From the NCBI GenBank assembly GCA_021307315.1, contig JAJSPD010000008.1:372001-436000 (forward strand): DNA of 64,000 nt, written 5' to 3'. Under the pieces are notes generated by a model. That model was not told where the DNA came from and did no database searches. It saw only the letters and a list, made by a program, of their open reading frames with translations. The position numbers and the translations under genes were made by a program. This document shows, piece after piece, positions 12,703-23,803 of this stretch. The stretch's first letter is position 1. Each line of letters starts with the position of its first letter. Origin of the DNA: Bisporella sp. PMI_857. Its lineage: Eukaryota; Ascomycota; Leotiomycetes; Helotiales; Helotiaceae.

Positions 12703-15700
12703 ATGGCAGGTGTGGGAGATGACCATGGCTTGAGGTTGACCTCTGATGAACACGCTACCCTCCACTCCCTCCTCGATATCATACACTTCAACTACCCTTG
12801 GGTCCTTGCCGTGGTCTTTCTGGTTGCCTTCGTCATCCATAGCATTCGCTCCGCAGAGTCTCACATCAATAATGCTCCGGTGCTTCTTGGCCCAGGTGGA
12901 AAGCCGCTTCCACGAACCATCAAGAAGAGTGACAGAGAACGATACAAGTTGGAGGACTTCTCACCAATTCGAAAGTGGGCGTTCATCAATATCTCTGCTG
13001 CGGTTATTCTCACCTACCTAGGTAATGCGGTGAACATTATTGTTCACGCTCTTGCCAAACGCGACTCCGGGTGGTGGTGTGGAGAGGCAAAAGCAGTAAG
13101 TACTTACGAAAACAGGAATTTTCAATTACTCTCCCCAACAGCTAATTTACAATCATAGATATACGTTTGCGCCTCGGCGTTCTTTTACAGTATCTTCTTG
13201 ATCTCACTAGTCGACAGCACCCCTTCACCGACTATTGCACACCAGGTTACATGGATCGTGGGTCTTGCAGGAGAAATCACATTACTCATTGCCAGCACTA
13301 TACTCTATACTTCACCGCACGAGGAAGTCAACTCTTTGCGCTTCAGCGATAGGCCCGTGATTGAGAAAGCAACAGACTGGGAAATTATCGATATTACCAT
13401 TGCATCTCTCCGAACGGTGCTCTTGATGTTAATTGTTGGCTTGTATACCCTCTTTTCGATTCAACGATCCCGGAAACCCCGAGATTGGAGCCGCCGTGGA
13501 TCGGAGGATATAACTACGCCCTGCTTGTCAATGGTCAGGCAAACAGCAACAGCCATGTATCGAACAATGGTACGATCTCCAATGGAAACGCTGAACATGG
13601 TCGTGGAGAGAATGGGATTCCGGTTCTCGCATCTGCGCCTGGCACTGCCCATGGCGACCAAGCGAGTGTAGAAGAGAACGTTCCAGCCTTCTATAAGCCA
13701 ACTACTGTACCAGTGAAGAGTTGGTGGGAGTACCTAACCTCTTATTCATTATTCTTTCCCTATCTCTGGCCAGCCAAATCACTCAGATTGAAGCTAGTTG
13801 TTGTGGTTTGCTTCTGTATCGTGGTGTGTCAAAGAGCCATCAATGTGCTGGTGCCGATACAGATGGGAGTTGTTACTAATCAGCTCTCCAACAAGGACGG
13901 TTGGACGGGAATGCCATGGCTCGCTATCTCTTTGCTAATCGCCTTCAAGTTCATGCAAGGAAGTTCTGGAATCCTTGGGGCAGCTAGATCCGTTCTTTGG
14001 ATCCCGATCTCACAGTACTCTTACCAGGCCCTGACAACAGCTTCGTTTGAGCATGTGCACAGCCTCAGTCTTGACTTCCACCTTGGCAACGTACGGGTGA
14101 AGTTCTGTCTGCACTCAGCAAGGGAAATGCTATCAACAATTTCCTCGAGCAGGTCACGTTCTCAATCATACCAATGGTATTCGACCTTGGATTCGCTATT
14201 GTATACTTTGGTCTCAATTTCGATGCCTACTATGCACTAATTGTCGGTGTTATTACTTTCATGTATCTCTACCTAACCATTCGCATGGCACGCTGGCGTT
14301 CGCAGCAGCGACGTTCTATGACCAACTTGAGTCGCGAGGAGGATGCTGTCAAGAACGACTCGCTGACCTCTTATGAGACTGTTAAATACTTCAACGCCGA
14401 AGTTTATGAGTTCGCGCGTTATCGCGCTGCTGTTACTGCCTTCCAGGCCATGGAATATAAAGTCACCATTTCATTGAATATCCTGAATATTACTCAAAAC
14501 ATGGTTTTCATGACCGGACTCCTTCTAACCTCTTTTCTCATGGCATTTCAAGTCACTATCGGCAAGCGCGAGGTTGGAGACTTTGTTGCTCTATTAACTT
14601 ATATGGCTCAGCTTCAGGCACCACTGAACTTCTTCGGCACTTTCTATCGGACTATTCAGAATTCAATGATCAGCGGCGAGCGCCTGTTAGAGCTATTTAG
14701 GGAGCAACCTACGGTCATCGATGATGCGACTGCCACCGAAATGCCAACGTGCGAAGGACATATTCGTTTTCAGAACGTCAAATTCTCATACGATGAACGC
14801 AAGCCAGCATTAGAAGACTTGAGTTTTACATGCAAACCTGGCACGACCACCGCCTTTGTTGGCGAGTCCGGTGGAGGAAAATCGACTGTCTTCAGGTTGC
14901 TGTTCCGCTTCTATAATGCGCAATCTGGCAGCATCCAGGTTGATGGCAATGACGTTAAGAATGTCACTATCGATTCAGTTCGTCGCCACATCGGCGTGGT
15001 GCCTCAGGATACCGTTCTATTCAATGAGACTCTTATGTACAATTTGCGTTATGCCAATCAGGATGCTACGGATGAGGACATTTATGCCGCCTGTACAGCT
15101 GCGTCTATTCATGATAAAATTATGTCTTTCCCAGGGGTACAATACGAAGGTCGGTGAGCGTGGCTTAAGGTTAAGTGGTGGCGAGAAGCAACGGGTGGCG
15201 ATCGCGCGTACAATCCTCAAGAATCCTCGTATTATCATGCTTGATGAAGCTACTGCGGCTCTTGACTCGGACACAGAGCAGAATATTCAAGAAGCACTAA
15301 AGACTCTATCCAAGGGCCGCACCATGCTTGTTATTGCGTAAGTATCTTTCTGCCTTCAAGAAATGCATTTGCTGACATAAGCAATAGTCACCGCTTATCC
15401 ACGGTTACCAGCGCTGATCAAATTCTCGTACTCCATGCGGGGAGGGTTGCAGAGTCAGGCTCTCACGAAGAGCTTCTGGCAATGAAGGGGCGTTACGCCA
15501 ACATGTGGAAGAAGCAAATCCGTGCAGAGAGAGCAGCAACGGTGGCATCTGCGGCTCTTGCCAAGGCCAAGGCTCTGCAAGAGTCCGCTCTAGCACGACC
15601 AACTAGCGCCGGAAATCAAGATATGTCTAGCGGAGATGTCAGCGAAAACGAGAATGATGGTCCGAAGAAGCCTGTCAAGTACTCGCATGAGTCTTTCCAA

Positions 15701-15960
15701 GATACGGATTCTACTTTAGGCACGCTGGGATCGCAGGCTGACGAGGATTTGGCAAACCTCGACCAGCAAGCAGGTATGTGGCGACAAATAATCTCCCCCA
15801 CATGGTCGCCCATGCTAATTCATTCATAGCTGTAAATACAGAGATGGTCGAGGACGCATCTGGGGAGGATTCTTCAAGCTTACAGCCTTCGGATAGCGAT
15901 CCAACCCCACGTGCGACCCCACGCACGACGGTGGATCGCACCTCGTCCGACAATGTCTGA
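12703..15960 (+). CDS. HMT1/ABCB6-type half ABC transporter (vacuolar metal/thiol conjugate type)
   Basis: About 1,030 residues: an extra N-terminal membrane domain ([37 protein letters not shown] and further spans), a six-helix ABC transmembrane domain, and a C-terminal nucleotide-binding domain with Walker [11 protein letters not shown]-loop VVPQDT, signature [16 protein letters not shown], Walker [13 protein letters not shown] and H-loop HRLSTV. Exons are 12703-13095, 13159-15337, 15388-15773 and 15830-15960. This architecture matches S. pombe Hmt1, which moves thiol-complexed cadmium into the vacuole, and ABCB6. The tail is polar and Ser/Thr/Pro-rich. One-base losses at about 13521 and 14091 and an indel in the G run near 15138 break the frame; unrepaired, the protein would end before the signature motif. 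The start Met at 12703 sits just before the first membrane span and is reasonable. Metal specificity is inferred from family only. Confidence 0.9.
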
Positions 15961-18285
15961 TCCAATTCAGACTTCCCACTTCTGACAGCGTATCTCGACA
16001 TTGCTGCATGATCTAGAACACGTCGTGGGGGTATCTCTCCTAATATGAGTTGCATAATCTGCTTCTCCTATGTGTTATAATGATAATGACCCAAAGCTTA
16101 CGACCAGGGACGAAGGGCTTCTTTTCTTTTTCTGAATAAAAAAGGTGCATGGCCGGAGGATAGCGATTTTGCTTGTTGTACATGACGCTCTTCTGGGCGT
16201 GGGATTACGATTCAACCAGGACTGTCCTACTATTGTTTAGGAATGGGAGCCAGGTTGCTAATTATTGATGGAGAGCCTTTGAAATATGCCACTGGCTCTC
16301 CTCTCTTGAACTTTTGCGCGATTATCTCATCGCCAATGATAGAGGGGGGGATTCACACCATGAAGTGTGCTTTCTCAGATGGGCAGGTAACTGCGCAAGT
16401 AGATAATTAAATGATGCAAATCAGACAAAAGCTTTGTAGATGCTCGCCTTGCTCTTTTTACCTCCGTGGTTTTCTCATTGGTAACTTGGCCTACCTACCT
16501 AGTAATCTGCTGTTTGTTTCATTATATATTCCGATGACTCAACAACATAAGCACCACTTTAAGTCTCGTCCAACATCAACATCCTTGGACACACGGGCCC
16601 CGGGGGACCGAAACGCACCGCAGTCTCACCCTCCCGTTTTTCCCTTCCCTACCGTTCGAACCCAACCCGATACCGAACCGAAATGGAGCAAAAAAGGCTG
16701 AAACAATACGTGTTTTTCCTGTTCCGATCCGCATGTGTGGTTCCACCGCGTGCCCGCGCGCCGGCGTCCCCTGCGGCACCAAGGTGCAGTAATGTACGGT
16801 CACGTAATGGGGAATGGCTGATGCCGCTGGTGCCACGGGTGTGTCGATTCTTGCATCATGCCCCTTCCTTGTGTTGTACATGCGCCTTGCTACTTTCCTT
16901 CCTTTTCTTTTTTTGCTTTTTTTTTTTTTTCCCGATGTGTAGAAACACGTGGATGGCTTTTTTTTTTTTGGGTTGTGTTGAGGTGCGGTAGTGTGGGATG
17001 AGGGTGAGGGTGAGGATGAGGATGAGGATGAGGGTGAGGGTGAGGGTGAAGGTTGGGGGATGGGGATGTTGGTTTTTGAGAGGAGCTGGCGGGCGGATGG
17101 GGTTGGTTGATGGTTGGATAGGTGGATATGCGTGGAGGTGGTTAGGAGACTGCTTTTTCTGATGGAGAGAAGATTACGAGGTTCGAGGCAAGGTTGGGAT
17201 GGTACCGTATTCTGATGCGGCGGGGGAGGAGCAGGATTGTGACGGAGCAGAGGTGTGATGGAGAGATATCTTGGATGTCCGAGAGCTGATTGAGTATCTA
17301 GTTTTTATTTGTAGTATGGCGATGATGAAAATCTTGGAAAATGCCGGTTTAGTTCCTAATCAAGTGCGCAGCTCATATGACGGCAACGTAGTATAAATAA
17401 GTCGAGTAAAGTAACAGACATTACTGGCTACTACGGACTACGAGTACTTAGCAAGGGAAAAGCTAACTCTGCTAACAGCAAAGTAACTTCAAAGTCTGGT
17501 AGACTTAGTATCTCAATGAGATATTATCACTGAGAATTCATGACATTGTTGATGGACAAGCCAGAGCGAGCTGGAGTAGGTGATAAAATCAATCGACATG
17601 GCCCTATCTTTTGTTTGAGTAGCTGAGGGTAACGAGCATATCCTTTCTCCAAGTGATGCCATGGATATGGTTTTGGCATAAGCTTGGGACTCCCCATTGA
17701 CGGAGGTACCGCTTGAGTGTTTTAGTTCCGATCTGAACTGCAAGAGCAAACTTACTTATCGAACTGATAGCGCAGCCTCATCCATTGACTCTAGTCCTCA
17801 TGTTTGCTATATATGTTGGTGTATTCAATTTGCGACTACGGGTCTGAGAGATAGCTAACTTCATCATATATGCGTAAAGTGACATGTTTTGTGTGCCGAA
17901 TCTTATCAAGTAAGTAGGATCTATGCTCGTTCTTGTTGGTAGGTTATTTCCATCAGCTTCTGCGCTGATGGCTGCAAAGCACTAAGTATTCTGAATCGTT
18001 CCCTTTGAGTATGAATAAGTGGCATCCATTTAAGGCCATACATCAGCGCATTCTAGATGTCTCTTGAGTCCTAGCACTTTGGAGTGAGGAAGGCTCAGAT
18101 CAAAGGTGAAAGTTATCAGCCTTGAAATGCGGATCTACTTAAATTTTGCGGAGCAAAAGCTAAGCACAAGTTGCATTATTTCCAAAACCGTATACATCAG
18201 GAATTAGGTTCTAATCCAAGTCAAATCCGATTTCTGAGAGGCATCACAATTTCAGAAAGCTTTAACATCATCGTCATACATCGCG
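15961..18285. other. intergenic region with purine-rich repeats
   Basis: No gene was recognised. T-rich tracts at about 16911-16931 and 16960-16970 lie just before an imperfect GAGGGT/GAGGAT array (16997-17055). The 3' part (18200-18285) is the likely promoter and leader of gene A. Confidence 0.4.
16997..17055 (+). repeat. imperfect 6-bp GAGGGT/GAGGAT minisatellite
   Basis: About nine tandem hexamers alternate GAGGGT and GAGGAT units in a G-rich, C-free strand. The tract lies in non-coding sequence downstream of the ABC transporter. It is a simple repeat; the block of GAGGAT inside flanking GAGGGT suggests unit-level homogenisation. Confidence 0.8.
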
Positions 18286-20304
18286 ATGTCAACCGCAACG
18301 TAAGTTATCTTCTTTACCTATTTTTTTAAGGATTTGAACTTCTGATACTGCAATTCAGTTTTCCTCCAAAGTACAGAGAGCCAAAAGGCACTCCGTGGAG
18401 TCGACCCGGCGAAGTCGTCTCCCCTCTGCGCTATCGTACTCGCCACTTCAGTCGAAGCTTCGAGCAGAAGTATGGAGCGGTATGATTGCCTCGATCTTTT
18501 CTATACACTTTGGTTGGTTACGGAACTGACTATGGGCACTAGCTCGGAGTGGATTTTGATACCTATGATTACCTATTTTTCTACGATACAGATGCTTTTC
18601 GGGGGCCAAACTTCAGGGTCGGCTTTTTCGAGTTTACCGATATATATCCTTCACTTCTCAGATATGCCAAGATTGCCCTGGATGCACAGATCGGTAAGCT
18701 AGGCAGCGTGTTCTTCGGCAGAGAGCATATTGCTAGCCTTTATCTTAAATTCCTCGTGAAACGTTTTGATGCAGACTATGACAACAATAATATCCTGAAC
18801 ACGGGGAGAGGCAAATTCTTCGTGAAAAACCAACCCGTCACGATTGCTGAAGTACACAATGAAATGCGACGTGTTTTGGCAAGCGGGTTCGCGAGGCTCT
18901 TTGGAGAAGTCAAAAGGTGGAGAAAGACTGGATTAAGGTGCTTGAGCGAAGAATTTATCACTGCAATTGATGTCAATGCTGGTAAGCCACTTCGCGTCTA
19001 AAGAATATTAGGGCAATCTAACACTCCAGTAGAGCCCTAAAGAAGCAACCATAGCTGTTAAACAAGAAGATACACTCAGGCCGTCTATGATACTATGCTC
19101 TTACACGAATCTTTAATGCAACGTCGGGAGCAATTGCTGAGGACACGTCATTGGCAGTACCAAGTTCTTAAGAATAGAGCCAAGGATATGCACAAGGATA
19201 TTCAAGACCTTGAAAAAGGAGATATCGACGGCCTTGAAGTTGGTTGCTTTAGTCCCTATGACATCCGCCACGGCATGCACGATGAAGGGCTACTTGCAGA
19301 GTCTGACTGGATTGAGTTAGATAACGAGGCACAGTACCTGCAAGCACCAGATAGTGAAGCTGAAATCACTGATGACGAAGGCTATGATGAGATGGTGGAG
19401 AAAGAACTGGACGCCAAAGAGGCTGTGGAGAAGAAATCCCTCGCCATTTCAGAGAATATCCGCTCGTCGACATGGCCGGAATCCCTCGTGGCAAGTTTCT
19501 GGTGACAAACGCACACTCGTATCTATGAGACATCGAGCTGCAACTGAAACGGAAGATGAAGAATCTGATGAGAAAGATATAGGTGTCGTGCTCGACTCCA
19601 TGCATATTGATTCTCCGGATACTCTTGAAGTTTCACAACAACCCATGGCGGCCCCTACTACAGTACAAGGCGGGGAAGTGGGCTCTACCAGCCGTGGAAG
19701 TAGCAGATTCAAGCCTCGAAAAGAGGCCTTCAATCGCCGCCGTCCTACTAAAGCTACTGCTCCAAAAGGCAAATCTTTGTCTGCTCAATATAACACATCG
19801 TCTCCTGATGCCAATTCTTCACCTACAACCTATCCGCCTATCCCAAATACCGAAGAGGCGAACTCAAAACACGAGGATACCCCGGCCATTACCAGTCATT
19901 CCGCTGCGTGTGCAGAGAGTGCCTTACATGTCACGCCCAGTCCGACACCACGCAACATCTCTTCACCTTCTCTAGTATCGACCTCCAAGATCGCGACTAC
20001 AAGTCCTTTCCCGGTTCCTGTCCCAGTTACATCAGCACCTCTCACTTGTTCGGACACTCATCAGACACCTCCTGCTTCCTCTGCTGTTGGCCCCTCCTCC
20101 CCTGCTACGCGCCTACCATCGACAACCGACTCCGTGAACGTACTTTCAAATCGACTGAGTCACACTGAGCTTGACGAATCTTCCACTATTGTCAACAATC
20201 AACTTGTCCATGAATTCACTCAGCTCTGTTCTCTTGGCAAGCGTGACGCACCCGATGATGTGTGTGATCCGGCACGACCTGATGCAAAGCGACGTAGATT
20301 ATAG
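18286..20304 (+). CDS. uncharacterised fungal protein, family A/B (copy A)
   Basis: I do not recognise this family. Exons read 18286-18299, 18359-18479, 18543-18981 and about 19080-20304; conceptual length about 600 residues. The N-terminal half has the blocks VVSPLRYRTRHFSRSFEQKYG, then a YDTDAF segment, then YLKFLVKRFDADYDN. These align with copy B (minus strand, 36832-38418), including the intron placed in phase 0 right after the KYG-x codon. The middle is a charged helical stretch (probable coiled coil: MQRREQLLRTRHWQYQVLKN), then an acidic region. The last 250 residues are Ser/Thr/Pro-rich, low complexity, ending in a basic KRRRL that could be a nuclear signal. One indel near 19485 separates the acidic part from the Ser/Pro tail, and the last intron boundary (about 18982-19079) leaves the phase one base off. 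Location and role are unknown. Confidence 0.65.
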
Positions 20305-21396
20305 GCAAGGGGACATGGAGAGATTAATAATGTAGTATTAAAAAAAATTCCTGACAGCGGTAGAAAAAATAGGGCTCTTTTGCGTTTACGGGCAGTTGTT
20401 GCATGGGTGCCCAGTTCTACTATCGTGGTCGATGATACCTGTTGTTTAGTTTTTGCTTCTATTCCGAGAAAAAAAAGATTTTATAATACGAGTCTCTTCT
20501 ATACCCTTCTTGCGTTGATTTACATGGGAACATTGGTTTGCCTCACACGCAGCGACAAGGCTTGCGCACATGCTACGGTAGAGTAGGAAATTGGCGTGAA
20601 GCATCACAATCCCTTCATCCCCGATCCTTCATCCAGACTGCATGTACTACTTCTTATGACGTATTCGAAATGGAGTTTTCGTGTCTGATAAGGAATCGCG
20701 CTCTTAAAACCTGGTTATCGTGAACCAATCCCATATTTGAACGCCGCTCCTCCTACAGCACACTCATCTACTCTCCAATAAAACACATTCAGGATAATTT
20801 TTGATGCTATGATTTGTCGGGAAGCCATGCAGAGTCTTTTTCTCGGTTTATTTAAGCTGTGCACGTCAGCCGTGTTAACATTAACGTCCTAAGCCTCATC
20901 AAACCTCCAAATTGGCACCCTAACTTTATGAATCGCACTCACGGTCAGCCAAGACCACAGGCTCGAAGCTATGCGTAATAAGACGTGTTTTGCTGGGCAC
21001 GTAGCTTAGAAATTTCCAACATCTGCATGCCGCTGCCTTGTGCAACGTCCAAAACGCGAAGTGATCAAATCCGAGTGAAATTAGCGAATTTGTCCCAGGG
21101 TCGTCCAGCGTTATTGACCAGCGACGATGAGGGTTTTGATACTCGCCAAGTAATGATGCTTGCAATAAGCCCTAGCTAGTAATTTGTCTGTGTGGCGTAT
21201 AACTGCTACTCCTGCTGCGCTTCAGTAGGCGCATACGGCTGAGGAATATCTAATACTGAAAAACTGGTGTCACCAGGAAGTTTATGATACAGGTGAAGCC
21301 CTTACAACTCACCTGTAAGTTTGATTCTTTGCATGGTCTTTCTTGTATTAAAAGAGAAATGGCGTATGGCACGCCTTGTATAATTGAGGATAAGGA

Positions 21397-21422
21397 TTTG
21401 GAGTGAATATTTGGAGTGAATA
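21397..21422 (+). repeat. 13-bp direct tandem duplication
   Basis: The unit tttggagtgaata occurs twice without a gap (21397-21409 and 21410-21422). It is non-coding and looks like a simple slippage duplication. Confidence 0.75.
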
Positions 21423-21533
21423 TTTGAGAAAATAAGTGTATGGAAAAGCAGTCCTCTCATTGGCTGAGAGGCATGTAGCGAGGTGATTTTTCCATTACCC
21501 TTATATGTATTTGTTTTAGCAAAGCACTTTTGT

Positions 21534-21584
21534 CAAACTCCCAGACTTGTAGTGCAAGCTACGTGCTAAGGGTCTGGGAGTTTG
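21534..21584. repeat. perfect 13-bp inverted repeat with 25-base loop
   Basis: Arms caaactcccagac (21534-21546) and gtctgggagtttg (21572-21584) are exact reverse complements. The loop contains a smaller self-complementary AGCTACGT-like core. No U-run follows, so it does not look like a Pol III terminator. It might be a folded transposon remnant or a structured RNA element; no ORF encloses it. Confidence 0.7.
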
Positions 21585-22288
21585 GAATTGCCCCTTAATG
21601 GCTTAGGGACTCAATCAAAAGTGTGATGGCAGTGGCTCTGGGGGTAGACCCGATCCTGAGGTCCCCAAGAAATTGGGATTGACCCGAGGGCGATTTCCAA
21701 GTACAAGCATCGGCGGCCTAGATGCCGTTTAGAGCTGAGGAGTAAAACGTGCTGGGTTTGGTCACCCTCCCCTCCTGAAATTGAAGGAATACAAATGGTG
21801 ATCTTCCAAGTGGCAATTCAGAAGTGTCTAGAACCTCAACTCCTGGCATGAGCAGAATACAAACCAGCTTGGACTATAACAAAGACATCAGATTTTTTTG
21901 GATCTTTTTTTGGACTTTTTTTTTGGGCATTCAAAGTTGGTCAAACTTGTGTGCCAAGTCTAGCGAGTAAACATCACGTGTAGTAATGAATAGGGGCAGC
22001 AAACTCAAGCGACTTCTGCGCCTAAGGTTGACAACCTCTTTTTCAGAAGTGGGAATCACAATTCTTAATGGTGGCAAGATAACTCGGTAACAAGAGAGCC
22101 TTGTCTTGGATCTCTAGGCCTAAATCGTGTCAGTTGATTTTCAGTCGCGGCCTTTGTTAATATCCGCTCGCAGATGTTCCCATGAGCTTGATCGAGTCCA
22201 TGGGCCGGCTATAAGCATCAGCAGTATTATACCGAGGATTGGTTTTTTTGGCATCAAGCACTAAATCTCCCAATAACTTTGTGCTTAT

Positions 22289-22828
22289 TTGCATAGGTCA
22301 ATTTGTGACATACTGCCTTTGTCTAACCCATTATGGCTATTGAAAGCCATCCAAGGTTACCAGCAATTTGTGACCAACCTGGGACTCGATCACGTCTCGA
22401 GGTCGGTCAAGGCAGCCACCAAGGTAGTAGGCAAAGATATATTTTGCCAGCGGCTGGCAGTAATACATGCAGCTCGAACCGCACTAAGTGCAGCGCTATA
22501 TCTACTACAAACAGGACGCCTTCCAATCTCAGCTACAAGAACTGTTACGTATTTTGCTCCAACTCCAATGACCTTCAACCGCAGACTCAATCTTGTTTTA
22601 TTCTACAGTTACAACCCAAGACGATCTTCTGGCGCAGTTTATTTAGGAGAACCCATACGGGAAGCTATACACCAACCCGAGGAATCGACATCACCCCTCC
22701 AAGAACTCAGACCTCTCACCGAAACTGAACCACCAGAGCATCAATATTCCAGGAAAACCCTACACGTGAGCCACAGGACCGTCTCAAGTCTCACACAAAA
22801 AAAGTCCGAACGAGAAGCCGCCACGTAA
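22289..22828 (+). CDS. doubtful ORF, 179 codons
   Basis: The frame runs from ATG 22289 to TAA, with a helix-compatible centre (AARTALSAALYLLQTG) but no recognised domain. A second, 131-codon frame (22333-22728) overlaps it on the same strand. Both being long together suggests biased composition rather than a gene, although an overlapping or decayed gene cannot be excluded. No intron or upstream signal supports it. Confidence 0.2.
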   Translation: MHRSICDILPLSNPLWLLKAIQGYQQFVTNLGLDHVSRSVKAATKVVGKDIFCQRLAVIHAARTALSAALYLLQTGRLPISATRTVTYFAPTPMTFNRRLNLVLFYSYNPRRSSGAVYLGEPIREAIHQPEESTSPLQELRPLTETEPPEHQYSRKTLHVSHRTVSSLTQKKSEREAAT

Positions 22829-23083
22829 ACGATTCCCACCGCGAAGATTACCGCATCCACCCCTCTCCTTTCGATGCAGCTGAGCTGAGCTGACCTCACC
22901 TCACGCAATAAACGTCCATCGAACCCCGAAGCTTCCTCACCGCTACAGCACACAACAGGCAACGCCAACCTCCTCCCATCCACCGATAAGCCCAAACGAG
23001 CCGCAGCATCTCTCGCCGTTCTCCAAAAACGGAACACACGCCTGATCCGATCCCCACCTACCAGCCTAGGAGGACCCAAAGGG

Positions 23084-23102
23084 AAAAAAAAAAAAAAAAA
23101 AA
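23084..23102 (+). repeat. A19 homopolymer
   Basis: Nineteen consecutive A residues between a G triplet and a short G run, in non-coding sequence. It could be the poly(A) tail of a retroposed sequence, but no target-site duplication was visible. Confidence 0.85.
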
Positions 23103-23803
23103 GGGGAAAAAAGGGAGGAAGGATGTGTTTCTGCTAAAAACGGCCCATAGGATATATATATGCCAGTACGCTGCCTCAAGATATAAAGCGGCCTTGAGGG
23201 CACGGCACTGTTCTGATCAGCCGTTAGAACCCAAGGGTAAGTAAGCAGCGGAACCTTTCCCCTGGGAAAAAAGGATATGGGTCAAACATCGGGTCGTGGG
23301 GCCTTCGATGGAAGGTATGGTGGTCTGGGCTACGGAGTTGCTGGACATTGGATGGTGGCCTAGTTTGTGCTTATACGCCAAAGAAACATCATGAGTGAGC
23401 CTTCACCTGAACAGGAACCATACGGTCAGAGACTTGGGAAAACGTCAGTGTTTGGGACTTTCAAAACGCTGCACTGCATTGAAACTTTGATGTATTTACA
23501 TTTGCTCTACCATCCCACCAGTTACTTCATATGTCAAATACAAATGCATCCCATGCAATCATCATCACCACGCTAGCTTCCTATACAAAAAGCCTTCCAT
23601 TCCCTCCACGCATCCATCCGCTTTCCTATACAATGCGGAAATATCCAATATACTCCTCGCCAATCGCTTCTTCTAAATCGTAACGCCATATGCTATATCC
23701 AAAACACAACAACCACCATGCCCCTTTGGGTATTTGATTCCTATCCCAATCCATGCAAAACCCAAGCGCCACGCTGAAAACAAGGTCAAAGCACAATTCA
23801 AGA

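Larger units (their letters stand above)
20305..23803. other. intergenic region with hairpin and weak overlapping ORFs
   Basis: No known gene was found in 3.5 kb. It contains a 13-bp tandem duplication at 21397-21422, a perfect inverted repeat at 21534-21584, two mutually overlapping ORFs at 22289-22828, and an A19 run at 23084-23102. Downstream of the ORFs, AT-rich sequence leads to the 3' end of palH. Confidence 0.4.

Noticed and set aside
23084..23102. A19 run as the tail of a retroposed gene
   Set aside because: No upstream processed coding sequence and no target-site duplication were found.
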